Assembly: GCF_017301735.1 (NCBI RefSeq)
Contig: NZ_CP071090.1
Span: 7,988,001 to 8,052,000, forward strand
From: Pyxidicoccus parkwaysis
GTDB taxonomy: Bacteria > Myxococcota > Myxococcia > Myxococcales > Myxococcaceae
DNA: 64,000 nt
Direction of reading: 5' to 3'
In this document: in pieces, positions 30,801 to 37,708 of the stretch
Layout: every line of letters starts with the position of its first letter
Position numbering within the stretch: position 1 is the first letter of the stretch
Notes under the pieces: generated by a model
The model's input: only the letters and a program-made list of their open reading frames with translations
Databases searched by the model: none
Told to the model about the DNA's origin: nothing
Position numbers and translations under genes: made by a program

Positions 30801-33800
30801 GCCTATGCGGCCTTCCACTCGCAGCAGGCCCCTGCCCTCCCCTCGCCCGCGCTGGACTACCCGGACGTGGCGGCCTGGCAGCGCACGTCGGCGGTGCGTG
30901 CTCGTGAGGAGGCGCACCTCGACTACTGGAAGCAGCAGCTCGCCGGGGCTCCGTCACTGCTCGCGCTGCCCACGGACAGGACCCGGCCTCCGGTGCTCAC
31001 CGACAAGGGCGCCTTCAGCCGTCACCATTCGCTGCCCGCGCCGCTTGCGCAGGCATTGGGTGAGCTGTGCCGTCGGCATCAGGTCACTCCGTTCATGGCG
31101 CTGTACGCCGCCTTCGCCGCGCTGCTGCACCGCTACTCCGGACAGGATGAGCTGTGCGTGGGCACTCCGGTGGCGGGACGCACGCACCCGGCCACCGAGG
31201 AGCTGGTGGGCCTGTTCATCAACACGCTCGTGCTGCGCACACAGGTGGACCCGCGCGCGCCCTTCTCCACGCTGCTGGCCTCCGCACGCGCCACCGCGCT
31301 GGACGCCTTCGCGCACCAGGAGGCTCCCTTCGAGCGCATCGTCGAGGCGCTGCAGGTGGAGCGCAGCCTCAGCCACACGCCGCTGTTCCAGGTGATGTTC
31401 GACCTGAACCGCGGAGCGCGCTCGCTGGGAGATGCCTTCCCCGAGCTGCGCTCCTCGCCCGTCCACATGGACCTGGAGGCGAGTCCGTTCGACCTGGTGC
31501 TCACGGCCCTGGAGGACTCGCAGGGCTACACCTTCTACATGCAGTACCACTCCGAGCTGTTCGAGCCGGAGAGCATCGAGCGGCTGATGCAGCACTACGT
31601 CCGCCTGCTCGAAGGGGCGCTGCGCTCGCCGGAGACGCCCGTGGGCCGCCTGCCGCTGCTCGGCGACGCGGAGCGCGAGCAGGTGCTCTCGGGCTTCAAT
31701 GCCTCCAGCATGCCGCTCGACGCGGAGGCCACCTGGACGTCGCTCTTCGACGCGCAAGTGGCTCGCTCACCGGATGCCCCCGCGCTCTGCTCCGAGGACA
31801 GCACGCTCACGTACCGGCAGCTCGACACCCGGGCGAACCAGCTCGCGTGGCGCCTGCGCTCGCTGGGCGTGGGCCCCGAGTCTCGCGCCGTCGTGGCCGT
31901 GGAGCGCTCGCCGGAGTTGGTCATCGGTATGCTCGCTGTGCTCAAGGCCGGCGGCGCCTTCGTGCCCTTCGATGTGGCGCATCCGGCGGAGCGGCTGGGC
32001 TTCCTGCTCGCGGACTCGGCCGCGTCGGTGGTCATCACGCGGGGCCGGCTGGCGGGCGTGACGCGTCAGTGCGTGGACCTGGAGGCGGAGGCGGCGCTGC
32101 TGGCGCGCATGCCCACCACGACGCCTCCGTCCAACATCAGCGCGGAGAGCCTCGCGTACGTCATCTACACCTCGGGCACCACCGGCACGCCCAAGGGCTC
32201 GCTGCTGCACCATCACGGACTGTGCAACACGTCGCTGGCCACCGTGAAGACGCATGGCCTGACGCCGGGCCGCCGTGTGCTGCAGAACGCGTCGCCCAGC
32301 TTCGATGCGTTGATCTGGGAGGTCTTCGCGCCGCTGGTCGTCGGCGCCACCGTGGTGGTGGCTCCGCGCGAGCGGCTGCTGCCCGACCTGCCGCTGCGCA
32401 CGCTGCTGCACGAGCAGCGCATCCAGGTCATCACCCTCACGCCCTCGGTGCTCGCGCAGCTCGAAACCGACGGACTGGAGACGCTGGAGACCGTCGTCTC
32501 CGGTGGCGAGGCGCTGCCTCCCGAGGTGGCTCGCCGCTGGGGCGCGGGACGCACGCTGCTCAATGCGTACGGCCCCACCGAGGTCACCGTCTGCGCGTCG
32601 ATTACCGCGGGCCCGGTGGACCCCGAGCGGCTCACGCTCGGCCGCGCGTGGCCCAACACGCGGCTCTATGTGTTGGACGAGGCGATGCAGCCGCTCCCCG
32701 TCGGTGTGCCGGGTGAGCTGTTCGTCGGTGGTGCCGGTGTGGCGCGTGGCTACCTCGGCCGGCCGGACCTCACCGCCGAGCGCTTCGTTCCGGACACCTT
32801 CTCCGGTGTCGCGGGCGCACGGCTGTACCGCACCGGCGACCGGGTGCGCTGGTTGAAGAGCGGCGAGCTGGAGTACCTCGGTCGGCTGGACTCGCAGGTG
32901 AAGGTGCGCGGCGTGCGCATCGAACTGGGCGAAATCGAAGCCGTGCTCGCGCAGCATCCCGAGGTGCGCGAGGTGGCGGTGGCCGTGCGCGCGCATGGTG
33001 CTGGTGACAAGCGACTGGTCGCGTTCCTGGTGCCCACCGTTCCGCTCTCTTCCACGGAAACAGGGGCCACGACGCAGGGCCTGGACACCGCCGCCGTGCG
33101 CGCCTGGGCTCGCGAGCGGATGCCCGAGCACCATGTGCCGTCCACCTTCGTCCTGCTGCCCTCGCTGCCGCTGACGCCCTCCGGCAAGCTGGACCGCAAG
33201 GCGCTGGCCCGGGTGCCGCTGGCGCCCGCACACGCCGAAGTCCAGCAGGGCGAGCCTCCGCGCACGCCCACCGAGACGCTGCTCGCGAAGCTGTTCTGCC
33301 AGGTGCTCGGCCTGGAGTCGGTGTCGCGCAACGGCCACTTCTTCGAGCTGGGTGGCCACTCGCTGAGCGCCACGCGATTGGTGGCTCGGGTGCGGCAGAC
33401 GTTCGGCGTGGAGCTGCCGCTGGCGGCCCTCTTCACCTCGCCCACCGTGGCGGAGTTGGCCGAGCGCATCGACGCGGCGCCGCGCGCAGAAGCCGTGGGC
33501 CCCACCGCCGGTCCCCGGCCCGAGCTGCTCCCCGCCTCCGTGGTGCAGGAGCGGCTCTGGTATGCGTTGCAGCTCCCGGACGCGCCGCCCTACGTGCTCA
33601 CCACGGGGCTGGTGCTCGAAGGGACGCTCGACATCGCCCGGCTGGAGGCGGCGCTCGCCGCGGTGGTGGAGCGCAACGAGACGCTGCGCACCACGTTCTT
33701 CGTCAAGGGCGATGCGGTGCTCGTGCGCGTGCAGCCGCTCGCGTCCCCCGTCCTCACGCACGTCGACCTCTCGCACCTGCCTCCCGCCGAGGCCGTGGCC

Positions 33801-36800
33801 GCCGCGCGCGCGGCGTTGGACCGTCACGACCAGACGCACTTCGACCTCCAGCGCGGGCCGCTGTACCGCTTCGAGCTGGCTCGGCTGGACTCGGCCGGCA
33901 CCCGGCACGCGCTGCTGCTCGCGGTCAGCCACATCGTCATCGACGGCCTCGGCCTCCAGGCCTTCGCGGAGGAGCTGGCGGCGGCGTGGCGTGCGGCTTC
34001 GGAAGGCCGCTCTTCGCTGCTGCCTCCGCTGGCCGTCCAGTACACCGACTTCGCCCTCTGGCAGCGCCGCCCCGAGCACCTGCGCCGCCTCGACGCGTCG
34101 CTGGAGTCCTGGAAGCAGGCGCTCTCGAACGCGCCGCCGGTGTTGGATTTGCCGCTCGACTTCCCGCGCCGTGCCCCGGCGCTCAACGCCAACATGCGCG
34201 CGGTGCGCGTGTCCCTGCGCACCGAGGACACCAACGCCCTGCGCGAGCTGGCCCGCCGCGAGGGCGTGTCCGTCTTCACCGCCCTGCTCGCGCTGGAGAG
34301 CGCGTGGCTGCACCGGCTGAGCGGACAGTCGCATGTGGTGGTGGCCTCGCCCTTCTCGGGACGCACCACGCCGCAGGTGGAGCGGCTGGTGGGCGACTTC
34401 GCCAACGTGCTGCCGCTGTGCACGGACGTCTCTGGCAACCCCTCCTTCCGCGAGCTGCTGCGCCGTGCTCGCTCGGTCGTGGCACACGCCACGGCCCACC
34501 AGGAGGTGCCCTTCAAGCGCATCGCGGACGCCGTGCAGCCTGACGGCCTTCGCACCGCGCCTCCGCTGGCTCAGGCGCTGCTCCTCGCGGAAGAGCCCGG
34601 CATCCCCTCGCTGGAGGGGCTCACGGTGTCGGAGCTGGGCAGCGATGGCGTCATCCCCGCGTATGACGTGGTGGTGAGCCTGTCCGAGCTCCCGGGTGGC
34701 GGACTGGAAGGACTCGTCGCCGCCGACAGTGCGCTCTTCACTCCGGAGACTGGGGTGCGGCTGGCTCGCGCCTTCGAGCAGCTCGCCCTCTCCGCGGTGC
34801 GTGCTCCGGACGCGCCGCTGTCCCGCCTGTCGCTGCTGTCCTCCGCGCAGCGTGCGCAGGTGCTCGCCGCGCTGGAGGGCCCGCCGCAGCCCGTGCCCGC
34901 CGGGGCCTGCATCCACACGCTCTTCGAGGCGCAGGTGCGCCGTACTCCGTCCGCGCCCGCGGTGGCCCATGACGACAGCACGTGGAGCTACGCGGAGCTG
35001 AATGCGCGCGCCAACCTGCTGGCCTCGCAACTGGTGGCTCAAGGCCTGCGCCCCGAGGAACGCGTGGGCGTGGTGATGGAGCCCTCCAATCAGGCCATGG
35101 CGGTGCTGCTCGGCATCCTCAAGGCCGGCGGCACCTACGTCCCGCTGGACGCGGGCTGGCCCGAGCCGCGCAAGCGCGCCGTGTTGGAGCGCGCCCGCGT
35201 GCAGCGCATCTGGGCGGACGCCGACGTGCTCGAAGGACAGCAGGGCCTGGTGCCTCACGTGGAGGTTCCGCCCCAGCCCGACACCGTGCCTCACGATTTG
35301 AGCCCGGGCCCTCGCGAGGTGCCGGACTCGCAGCTCGCGTACATCGTCTTCACCTCCGGCTCCACTGGCGAGCCGAAGGGCGTGATGGTGGAGCACCGCT
35401 CGGTGGTGAACCACAACCTCGCCATTGCCGTGCGCTTCGGCCTGCGCCCTGGCGACAGGATGCTCCAGTTCGCTCCGCTCACCTTCGACGCGGCGGCGGA
35501 GGACCTGTACCCGCCGCTGGCCGTGGGCGCGACGGTGGTGATGCGCAGCGGCCTCGTGCCCGCGCATGCGATGACGCCGTACCTGGAGGAGACGGGCATC
35601 ACCATCATCAGCCTGCCTCCCACGTACATCGAGGAGTGGATTCGCCAGATGGAGACGCTGGGCCAGCGCGTGCCCTCGCGTCTGAAGCTGCTCGCACCGG
35701 GCGGTGACGTGCTCAAGAAGGAGACGTACGAGGCCTGGGTGCGCGTGGGCGGCGGACATGCTCCTTGGGTCAACGTCTACGGCCCCACCGAGTGCACGAT
35801 TACCTCGGCCACCTGCGACATTCCCGGAGCGGAAGGCGTGGGCACCGTGCCTACGTTCCCCATCGGCCGGCCCATGCCGCGCGTGCGCTTCTACCTGCTG
35901 GACGAGCACCTGGAGCCGGTGCTGCCGGGCCTGCCGGGGCGCGTGTACATCGGCGGCGTGGCGCTCTCGCGTGGCTACCTGGAGGCGCCGCACCTCACGT
36001 CGGAGCGCTTCCTGCCGGACCCGCTGGCGGGCCAGCCCGGCGCGCGCATGTACCACACGGGTGACCTGGCCCGGCTCCAGCCGGATGGACGCCTGCGCTT
36101 CCTCGGCCGCGCGGACCATCAGGTGAAGATTCGCGGCTTCCGCATCGAGCTGTCGGAAATCGAGGGCTGCCTGCGCCGCTACCCGGGCGTCGAGGAGGCC
36201 GTTGTCGTCGCTCGCACGTCCTCGGCCGGGACGCAGTCGCTCTGCGCCTATGTGCAGGCTCCGGCCGGCGTGCGCGCGGACTCGCTGCGTGAGCATGTGG
36301 CGGCGCAGCTCCCCGGGTACATGGTGCCCGCCGCCTTCGTGGTGATGGAGCAGCTCCCCATCAACGCCAACGGCAAGGTGGACCGGCAGGCGCTGCCGGA
36401 CCCGGATGCGCTCGTGGTGGCCGAGGCGCCGCGCCCCACCGCTCCTTCCGAGGAGACGAGGCTGGAGACGCCGTTCCGCTCCACGCTGGAGATGGCGCTC
36501 CAGGGGCTGTGGACGGAAATCCTCGGCCGGCCGCAGGTCCGCGCGGAGGATGACTTCTTCACCCTCGGCGGTGACTCCATCCTCGCGATGCGCCTGCTGG
36601 CTCGGCTGGAGGAGTTGTTCGGCGTGCCGCTGCCGCTGGCCGTGCTCTTCCAGAACCCCACGCTCAAGGAGTCCGCGGACGCCATTCGTGAGTTCCTGGA
36701 GGAGGAAGGCCCTCGCTCCAGCGTGGTGCGCCTGTCCGGCTCGGGCGTGCCAGAGAACGCGCCGCCCCTGTTCCTCTTCCACCCGGGCGACGGCGAGCTG

Positions 36801-37520
36801 CACCACTACCGCGACCTCGTGCCCCGGCTGGAGTCGCGCTTCCGCTGCTATGGCATCCAGGCGCCGGAGACGCTCTCCCGCCAGGGTTACGCGACTTTCG
36901 ACGCGCGCGTGGCCGCGTATGCGAAGGACATCCGCGCCGTGCAGCCTCATGGGCCGTACCGGCTGGCGGGCTTCTCCTACGGCGGCTACCCCGCTCTGGG
37001 CGTGGCCTCGCTGTTGGAGGCGGAAGGCGAGGAGGTGGAGCTGCTCGCGCTGGTGGACACACTCACGTCCGAGGCCATCCGCGCGAATGCGCCGGAGGCG
37101 GATGCGGACCCGGTGCTGGCGCTGGCCAGTGAGTTCGGCGTGCGCGACGCGGCGCTGGAGCGCGAGCTGGCGTCACTGGACAGGACGAAGCAGTGGGAGC
37201 TGCTCGCTCAGCGCGCGAAGGAGCGCGGCACCGCGGCGGCCCACTTCCAGGGCCGCGACTTCGCGCGCATCTGGCATGTGCTCGGCGAGGTGCTGGCGCC
37301 TCAGGCTCGCGACTGGAAGGTGCCTCCCGCGCCGCGTGCTCGGGTGCGCGTCATCAGCACGGCCGCGGTCCGGGGGCTCGTCTCCGACGAGCTGCTCGGC
37401 TGGGGCCAGCACCTGCCGCGCGAGTGCATCGACGTGGTGACGATGAGCGGAGAGCACGCCACCGTGCTGCACCCGCCGCTGGTGGACACGCTGGCGGGAC
37501 ATCTGCTGCCCACGAAGTGA
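18858..37520 (+). CDS. six-module non-ribosomal peptide synthetase, A-T-(C-A-T)x5-TE, 6220 aa
   Basis: One continuous frame from ATG 18858. Domain order (approximate residues): A1 45-550, T1 Ser601; C1 660-1090, A2 1097-1602, T2 Ser1650; C2 1709-2150, A3 2154-2655, T3 Ser2702; C3 2762-3195, A4 3197-3728, T4 Ser3778; C4 3838-4268, A5 4274-4786, T5 Ser4835; C5 4887-5330, A6 5335-5848, T6 Ser5907; TE 5966-6215 with GFSYGG (Ser6040). T1-T5 have LGGHS, T6 has LGGDS. C1-C4 have HHxxxDG; C5 has SHIVIDG, which keeps the catalytic second His. No epimerase, methylation, oxidation or MbtH domain is seen. A-domain pocket residues, read by alignment to GrsA: A4 D-A-W-T-V-A-A-V-C, the Phe code; A1 D-A-C-T-I-A-A-V-C and A5 D-A-W-T-V-G-A-V-C look aromatic or hydrophobic; A2 and A3 D-I-E-V-V-G-T-I-N share several positions with ornithine-type codes; A6 D-A-E-S-A-G-V-I-T is unassigned. 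The product is a hexapeptide released by TE as an acid, macrocycle or lactone. The first module has no condensation domain, though its A1 is preceded by a C-A type linker (LSEAERQQVLFGFNAA). Confidence 0.95.
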   Translation: MTAPNDFDPSTPGEKAARIPASSSERQANVMRPLSEAERQQVLFGFNAAAEPLEASGTVVARFEARVALTPDAPALDFEGAGVTYRQLDARANQLAWYLRSLGVGPESRVALCLERSPSLVVGMLGVLKAGGAFVPLDPAHPAERLGFMLADSGASVLVTEQALKSLVPGGTAARVVLDSEAARLELLSTAAPPLGVTAESLAYVIYTSGTTGTPKGTLLHHGGLTNTALAAVRAHGFRASDRVLQYASPGFDACVCEVFATLLAGATLVQAPRERLLPDAPLRTLLREQRISAVTLTPSVLAQLETEGLERLATVISAGEALPPEVARRWGAGRTLLNAYGPTEVTVCASITPGPVNPERLTLGRPWPNTRLYVLDEELRPLPVGVPGELFIGGAGVARGYLGRADLSAERFVPDAFSGVAGARLYRTGDQVRWRADGELEYLGRLDSQVKVRGVRIEPGEVESVLAKHPEVREAAVVLRSRGSGESELVAFVVPSSAARPELRQGEEPPTSTLRAWLRARLPEHLVPSSFAWLPALPLTPSGKLDRAVLANRDIGPREDAPGEPPRGPVETLLAQHFAQVLGLETVSREAHFFELGGHSLSATRLMARVRQSFGVELPLAALFTSPTVEGLARVIEARPAGSGLLPLPTPERLPPGTEPRVSFAQERMWFLHQLQPELRAYQLPEAVELHGPVEVAALESALRLLLERHPVLRTTFVAREGHPAPKLHAVPAQVLQVEETPSSTGELPWHRLREEASRPFSLESGPLYRFRLFRLAPEHHVLLLVLHHVAVDGTSMNVLLRELAQAHAAFRAQRAPSLPAPLLDFADVAAWQRSPEVHAREEAQLEYWKQQLAGAPALLTLPTDRPRPPVLSDRGASTRRYRLPAPMARALGEVCRRHQVTPFMALYAAFAGLLQRYSGQDELCVGTPVAGRTHPATEDVVGLFINTLVLRTRVDPRASFSALLAQVRATALEAFAHQEAPFERVVEALHVERSLSHAPLFQVMFDLNRVQHSLAEVFPELTSRSVPLDPGASPFDVSLTVSEDARGHHELFLQYRTELYEERSAERMLEHYLQLLARALESPETPVANLSLNSDAERQRVVREFNATERAFDSEATVGSLLRATFARTPEAVALVTPDVTLTFAQLGERAARLASHLAALGARPESVVGVCLERSAECVVSLLAIHLSGAACLPLEPSHPPARRASLLRQSGAVLVVSRPALFEGAEVGVPLVQPEAADAPGAAMAPPLAARAESLAYLLYTSGSTGEPKGVELTQRNVVHCFAAFDDFYATRPGHTWAASGSLSFDIHLEELLFSLTRGARVVLRPVGPLGLGRDIARHGISHIVITPSSLAAAFEEPGAPEALRKLSVLVAGGEVLPDSLVQQLAFTSTRLVNTYGPTETSINVAAELTLASRPVRLGKPLDRCQLYVLDDSLQPLPVGVPGEVFIGGTCLGRGYRGRADLTAERFIPDAFSGVPGARLYRTGDRARWNEDGSLSFLGRTDFQLKVRGVRVELEEIEAALLRVSGVRQAAVVARRGLRDTELVAYLVLDGATQTRSVRDSLATVLPEALVPSRLIALDSLPTNTHGKVDRQALAAIPVEDSSSEESVHSPPRGPVEELLAQLFCQVLGLEKVSRDADFFALGGHSLSATRLVARVRQAFGVELPLAALFASPTVLGLARALTEHQQTRAPALPAPMPRPPGTAAVPSLSQERMWFLQQLQPDSAAYLIPEALELSGALDVAALESSLRLLLERHVSLRSYFPPSEGRPLLAFHEVPRRVLVVEDLLAMAEDEDALQSMLSRRLLAETSRPFSLERGPLYRFHLFRLAAGHHVLLLVLHHLVVDGLGMDVLLRELAQAYASFREQRTPTLPAPLVDYVDVAAWQRTEPVREREDIHVGYWKERLAGAPALLALPTDRPRPSVLSDRGAFSRRLRVPPALWQALNALCRRHQVTPFMALYAAFAGLLQRYSGQDELCVGTPVAGRSHPVTDDVVGLFINTLVLRTRVDPRAPFSALLAQVRATALEAFAHQEAPFERVVEALHVERSLSHAPLFQVMFDLNRVETSLATALPGLTVRSRFVDNGTSQLDLALTASEDSEGLELFFQYRTDLFDRATVERMLVHYVRFLEHALEAPDQSTGALSLLSPEEHRRVVREFNATERTFDSEATVGSLLRATFARTPEAVALVTPDVTLTFAQLGERAARLASHLAALGARPESVVGVCLERSAECVVSLLAIHLSGAACLPLEPSHPPARRASLLRQSGAVLVVSRPALFEGAEVGVPLVQPEAADAPGAAMAPPLAARAESLAYLLYTSGSTGEPKGVELTQRNVVHCFAAFDDFYATRPGHTWAASGSLSFDIHLEELLFSLTRGARVILRPVGPLGLGRDIARHGISHIVITPSSLAAAFEEPGAPEALRKLSVLVAGGEVLPDSLVQQLAFTSTRLVNTYGPTETSINVAAELTLASRPVRLGKPLDRCQLYVLDDSLQPLPVGVPGEVFIGGTCLGRGYRGRADLTAERFIPDAFSGVPGARLYRTGDRARWNEDGSLSFLGRTDFQLKVRGVRVELEEIEAALLRVSGVRQAAVVARRGLRDTELLAYLVLDGAAQTRSVRDSLATVLPEALVPSRLIALDSLPTNTHGKVDRQALAAIPVEDSAEESVYSPPRGPVEELLAQLFCQVLGLEKVSRDADFFALGGHSLSATRLVARVRQAFGVELPLAALFASPSVLGLARVLDEHRHASAPPLPAPTPRPEGAPSVASFAQERLWFLHQLQPGLRAYHVPEAVELRGDLDVSVLESSLRLLLERHPVLRTTLVAHEGRPVPRLNPLPGRVLHVEELSASGNSVPWPRLLEESTRPFSLEQGPLYRFHLFRLAPGHHVLLLVLHHVLVDGLSMDVLLRELASIYTALTAHRAPALPPVPLDYADVAAWQRTASVRAREEAHLAYWKRQLAGAPALLSLPTDKPRPAVLCDRGALSHFHRLSPELTRALASLCRQHQVTPFMALGSAFMALMRRYSGQDDLCVGTPVSGRIHPATEEVVGLFTNNVVLRTHVPTDLSFASLLARMRATSVEAFAHQEAPFERVVDALQVERSLSHSPLFQVAFIWEHAESSLAEVFPGLDARPLLVDSQSTQVELALNVFEDAEGYALLIQYSTDLFEAPTIERFLAHYVRLLEHALEAPDLTVGALSLLAPEERQRVVRDFNAAVRDSDAGASWLSLFEGVVDRDPDAPALDFEGTCVTYRQLDTRANQLAWHLRSLGVGPETRVALCVERSPDLVIGMLGVLKAGGAFVPLDASQPSERLGFMLADSAAPVLITQESLADELPSRGELLVLLDADAPLLERQSVDAPDARVTADSLAYVIYTSGTTGRPKGALLHHGGLRNTAVAAARALRLRPEDRVLQFASPGFDASVWEVFSTLSAGATLVLAPRERLLPDAPLRTLLREQHVTAATLTPSVLAQLETEGLDSLATVVSAGEALPLDVARRWASGRVLLNAYGPTEVTVCAAITPAALASDVRTITLGRPWPGTCLYVLDEALQPLPIGVPGELFIGGAGVARGYLNRPDLTSERFVPDAFSGVAGARLYRTGDKARWLESGELEYLGRLDSQVKVRGVRIELGEIEAVLARHPEVREAAVVLRSLGDAEPQLVAYVVPSSAPRPELRPGDGAQASALLSSLDGAPSSSALRAWLRERLPDALVPSAVLSLSALPLTSSGKLDRKALSALPVEEAHAEAGSGEAPRGPVEELLAQLFCNVLGVESVTRDGHFFELGGHSLSATRLVARVRQSFGVELPLATVFATPTVAGLARALAELQRSSAASLPAPTRLPPGETAAPSFAQERLWFLHQLQPGLRAYHIPEAVELHGALDVTALESSLHLLLERHPVLRSVFPDSDGRPRLAVSDLPSRALHVEDVSGQASLSARLREEATRPFSLEEGPLYRFRVFRLAPEHHVLQLVLHHIVVDGLSMEVLLRDMTLAYAAFHSQQAPALPSPALDYPDVAAWQRTSAVRAREEAHLDYWKQQLAGAPSLLALPTDRTRPPVLTDKGAFSRHHSLPAPLAQALGELCRRHQVTPFMALYAAFAALLHRYSGQDELCVGTPVAGRTHPATEELVGLFINTLVLRTQVDPRAPFSTLLASARATALDAFAHQEAPFERIVEALQVERSLSHTPLFQVMFDLNRGARSLGDAFPELRSSPVHMDLEASPFDLVLTALEDSQGYTFYMQYHSELFEPESIERLMQHYVRLLEGALRSPETPVGRLPLLGDAEREQVLSGFNASSMPLDAEATWTSLFDAQVARSPDAPALCSEDSTLTYRQLDTRANQLAWRLRSLGVGPESRAVVAVERSPELVIGMLAVLKAGGAFVPFDVAHPAERLGFLLADSAASVVITRGRLAGVTRQCVDLEAEAALLARMPTTTPPSNISAESLAYVIYTSGTTGTPKGSLLHHHGLCNTSLATVKTHGLTPGRRVLQNASPSFDALIWEVFAPLVVGATVVVAPRERLLPDLPLRTLLHEQRIQVITLTPSVLAQLETDGLETLETVVSGGEALPPEVARRWGAGRTLLNAYGPTEVTVCASITAGPVDPERLTLGRAWPNTRLYVLDEAMQPLPVGVPGELFVGGAGVARGYLGRPDLTAERFVPDTFSGVAGARLYRTGDRVRWLKSGELEYLGRLDSQVKVRGVRIELGEIEAVLAQHPEVREVAVAVRAHGAGDKRLVAFLVPTVPLSSTETGATTQGLDTAAVRAWARERMPEHHVPSTFVLLPSLPLTPSGKLDRKALARVPLAPAHAEVQQGEPPRTPTETLLAKLFCQVLGLESVSRNGHFFELGGHSLSATRLVARVRQTFGVELPLAALFTSPTVAELAERIDAAPRAEAVGPTAGPRPELLPASVVQERLWYALQLPDAPPYVLTTGLVLEGTLDIARLEAALAAVVERNETLRTTFFVKGDAVLVRVQPLASPVLTHVDLSHLPPAEAVAAARAALDRHDQTHFDLQRGPLYRFELARLDSAGTRHALLLAVSHIVIDGLGLQAFAEELAAAWRAASEGRSSLLPPLAVQYTDFALWQRRPEHLRRLDASLESWKQALSNAPPVLDLPLDFPRRAPALNANMRAVRVSLRTEDTNALRELARREGVSVFTALLALESAWLHRLSGQSHVVVASPFSGRTTPQVERLVGDFANVLPLCTDVSGNPSFRELLRRARSVVAHATAHQEVPFKRIADAVQPDGLRTAPPLAQALLLAEEPGIPSLEGLTVSELGSDGVIPAYDVVVSLSELPGGGLEGLVAADSALFTPETGVRLARAFEQLALSAVRAPDAPLSRLSLLSSAQRAQVLAALEGPPQPVPAGACIHTLFEAQVRRTPSAPAVAHDDSTWSYAELNARANLLASQLVAQGLRPEERVGVVMEPSNQAMAVLLGILKAGGTYVPLDAGWPEPRKRAVLERARVQRIWADADVLEGQQGLVPHVEVPPQPDTVPHDLSPGPREVPDSQLAYIVFTSGSTGEPKGVMVEHRSVVNHNLAIAVRFGLRPGDRMLQFAPLTFDAAAEDLYPPLAVGATVVMRSGLVPAHAMTPYLEETGITIISLPPTYIEEWIRQMETLGQRVPSRLKLLAPGGDVLKKETYEAWVRVGGGHAPWVNVYGPTECTITSATCDIPGAEGVGTVPTFPIGRPMPRVRFYLLDEHLEPVLPGLPGRVYIGGVALSRGYLEAPHLTSERFLPDPLAGQPGARMYHTGDLARLQPDGRLRFLGRADHQVKIRGFRIELSEIEGCLRRYPGVEEAVVVARTSSAGTQSLCAYVQAPAGVRADSLREHVAAQLPGYMVPAAFVVMEQLPINANGKVDRQALPDPDALVVAEAPRPTAPSEETRLETPFRSTLEMALQGLWTEILGRPQVRAEDDFFTLGGDSILAMRLLARLEELFGVPLPLAVLFQNPTLKESADAIREFLEEEGPRSSVVRLSGSGVPENAPPLFLFHPGDGELHHYRDLVPRLESRFRCYGIQAPETLSRQGYATFDARVAAYAKDIRAVQPHGPYRLAGFSYGGYPALGVASLLEAEGEEVELLALVDTLTSEAIRANAPEADADPVLALASEFGVRDAALERELASLDRTKQWELLAQRAKERGTAAAHFQGRDFARIWHVLGEVLAPQARDWKVPPAPRARVRVISTAAVRGLVSDELLGWGQHLPRECIDVVTMSGEHATVLHPPLVDTLAGHLLPTK
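22167..23915 (+). repeat. NRPS internal duplication, copy 1 (A2-T2)
   Basis: Nearly identical at nucleotide level to 25326-27068, offset exactly 3159 bp (1053 codons). It covers adenylation domain A2 and carrier T2, from the GTGCGCGAGTTCAATGCG block to the T-domain end. Differences are scattered single bases. Confidence 0.9.
25326..27068 (+). repeat. NRPS internal duplication, copy 2 (A3-T3)
   Basis: Second copy of the A-T block, offset 3159 bp from copy 1. The flanking condensation domains are less similar, though a shared patch in C1/C2 (about 21552-21880 and 24714-25040) suggests gene conversion beyond the A-T block. The pocket residues of A2 and A3 are the same, so they should load the same amino acid. 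Confidence 0.9.
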
Positions 37521-37565
37521 CGCGAGCGTGCATTGGCGACGCACCTCGCGTCACGCCTGCGACGC

Positions 37566-37605
37566 GGCGTGGGCATGCGTTGGTGGGGCGCCTGATGCCC
37601 ACGCC
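37566..37605. terminator. hairpin after the NRPS gene, possible bidirectional terminator
   Basis: GGCGTGGGCAT and ATGCCCACGCC form an 11-bp perfect stem around an 18-base loop. It lies 45 bp after the NRPS stop and about 100 bp before the stop of the convergent LolA-like gene. There is no T-run, so this is a weak terminator or mRNA-end structure. The whole 37521-37708 gap has no gene. Confidence 0.4.
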
Positions 37606-37708
37606 CGCGACGTGAACGCGCGTTGGCCGGGCACCACTCGCCCACGCCAACACGGCCACGCTGGAGAAGCGCCTCATGCCCCTCCAGCGCAGTGCCACGA
37701 AGGGCGCG

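Noticed and set aside
31767..36950. Very long minus-strand open frame (over 1700 codons) opposite the NRPS
   Set aside because: Its translation is Arg/His/Gln/Gly-rich with no domain. It is the antisense of high-GC third-position bias in the NRPS.
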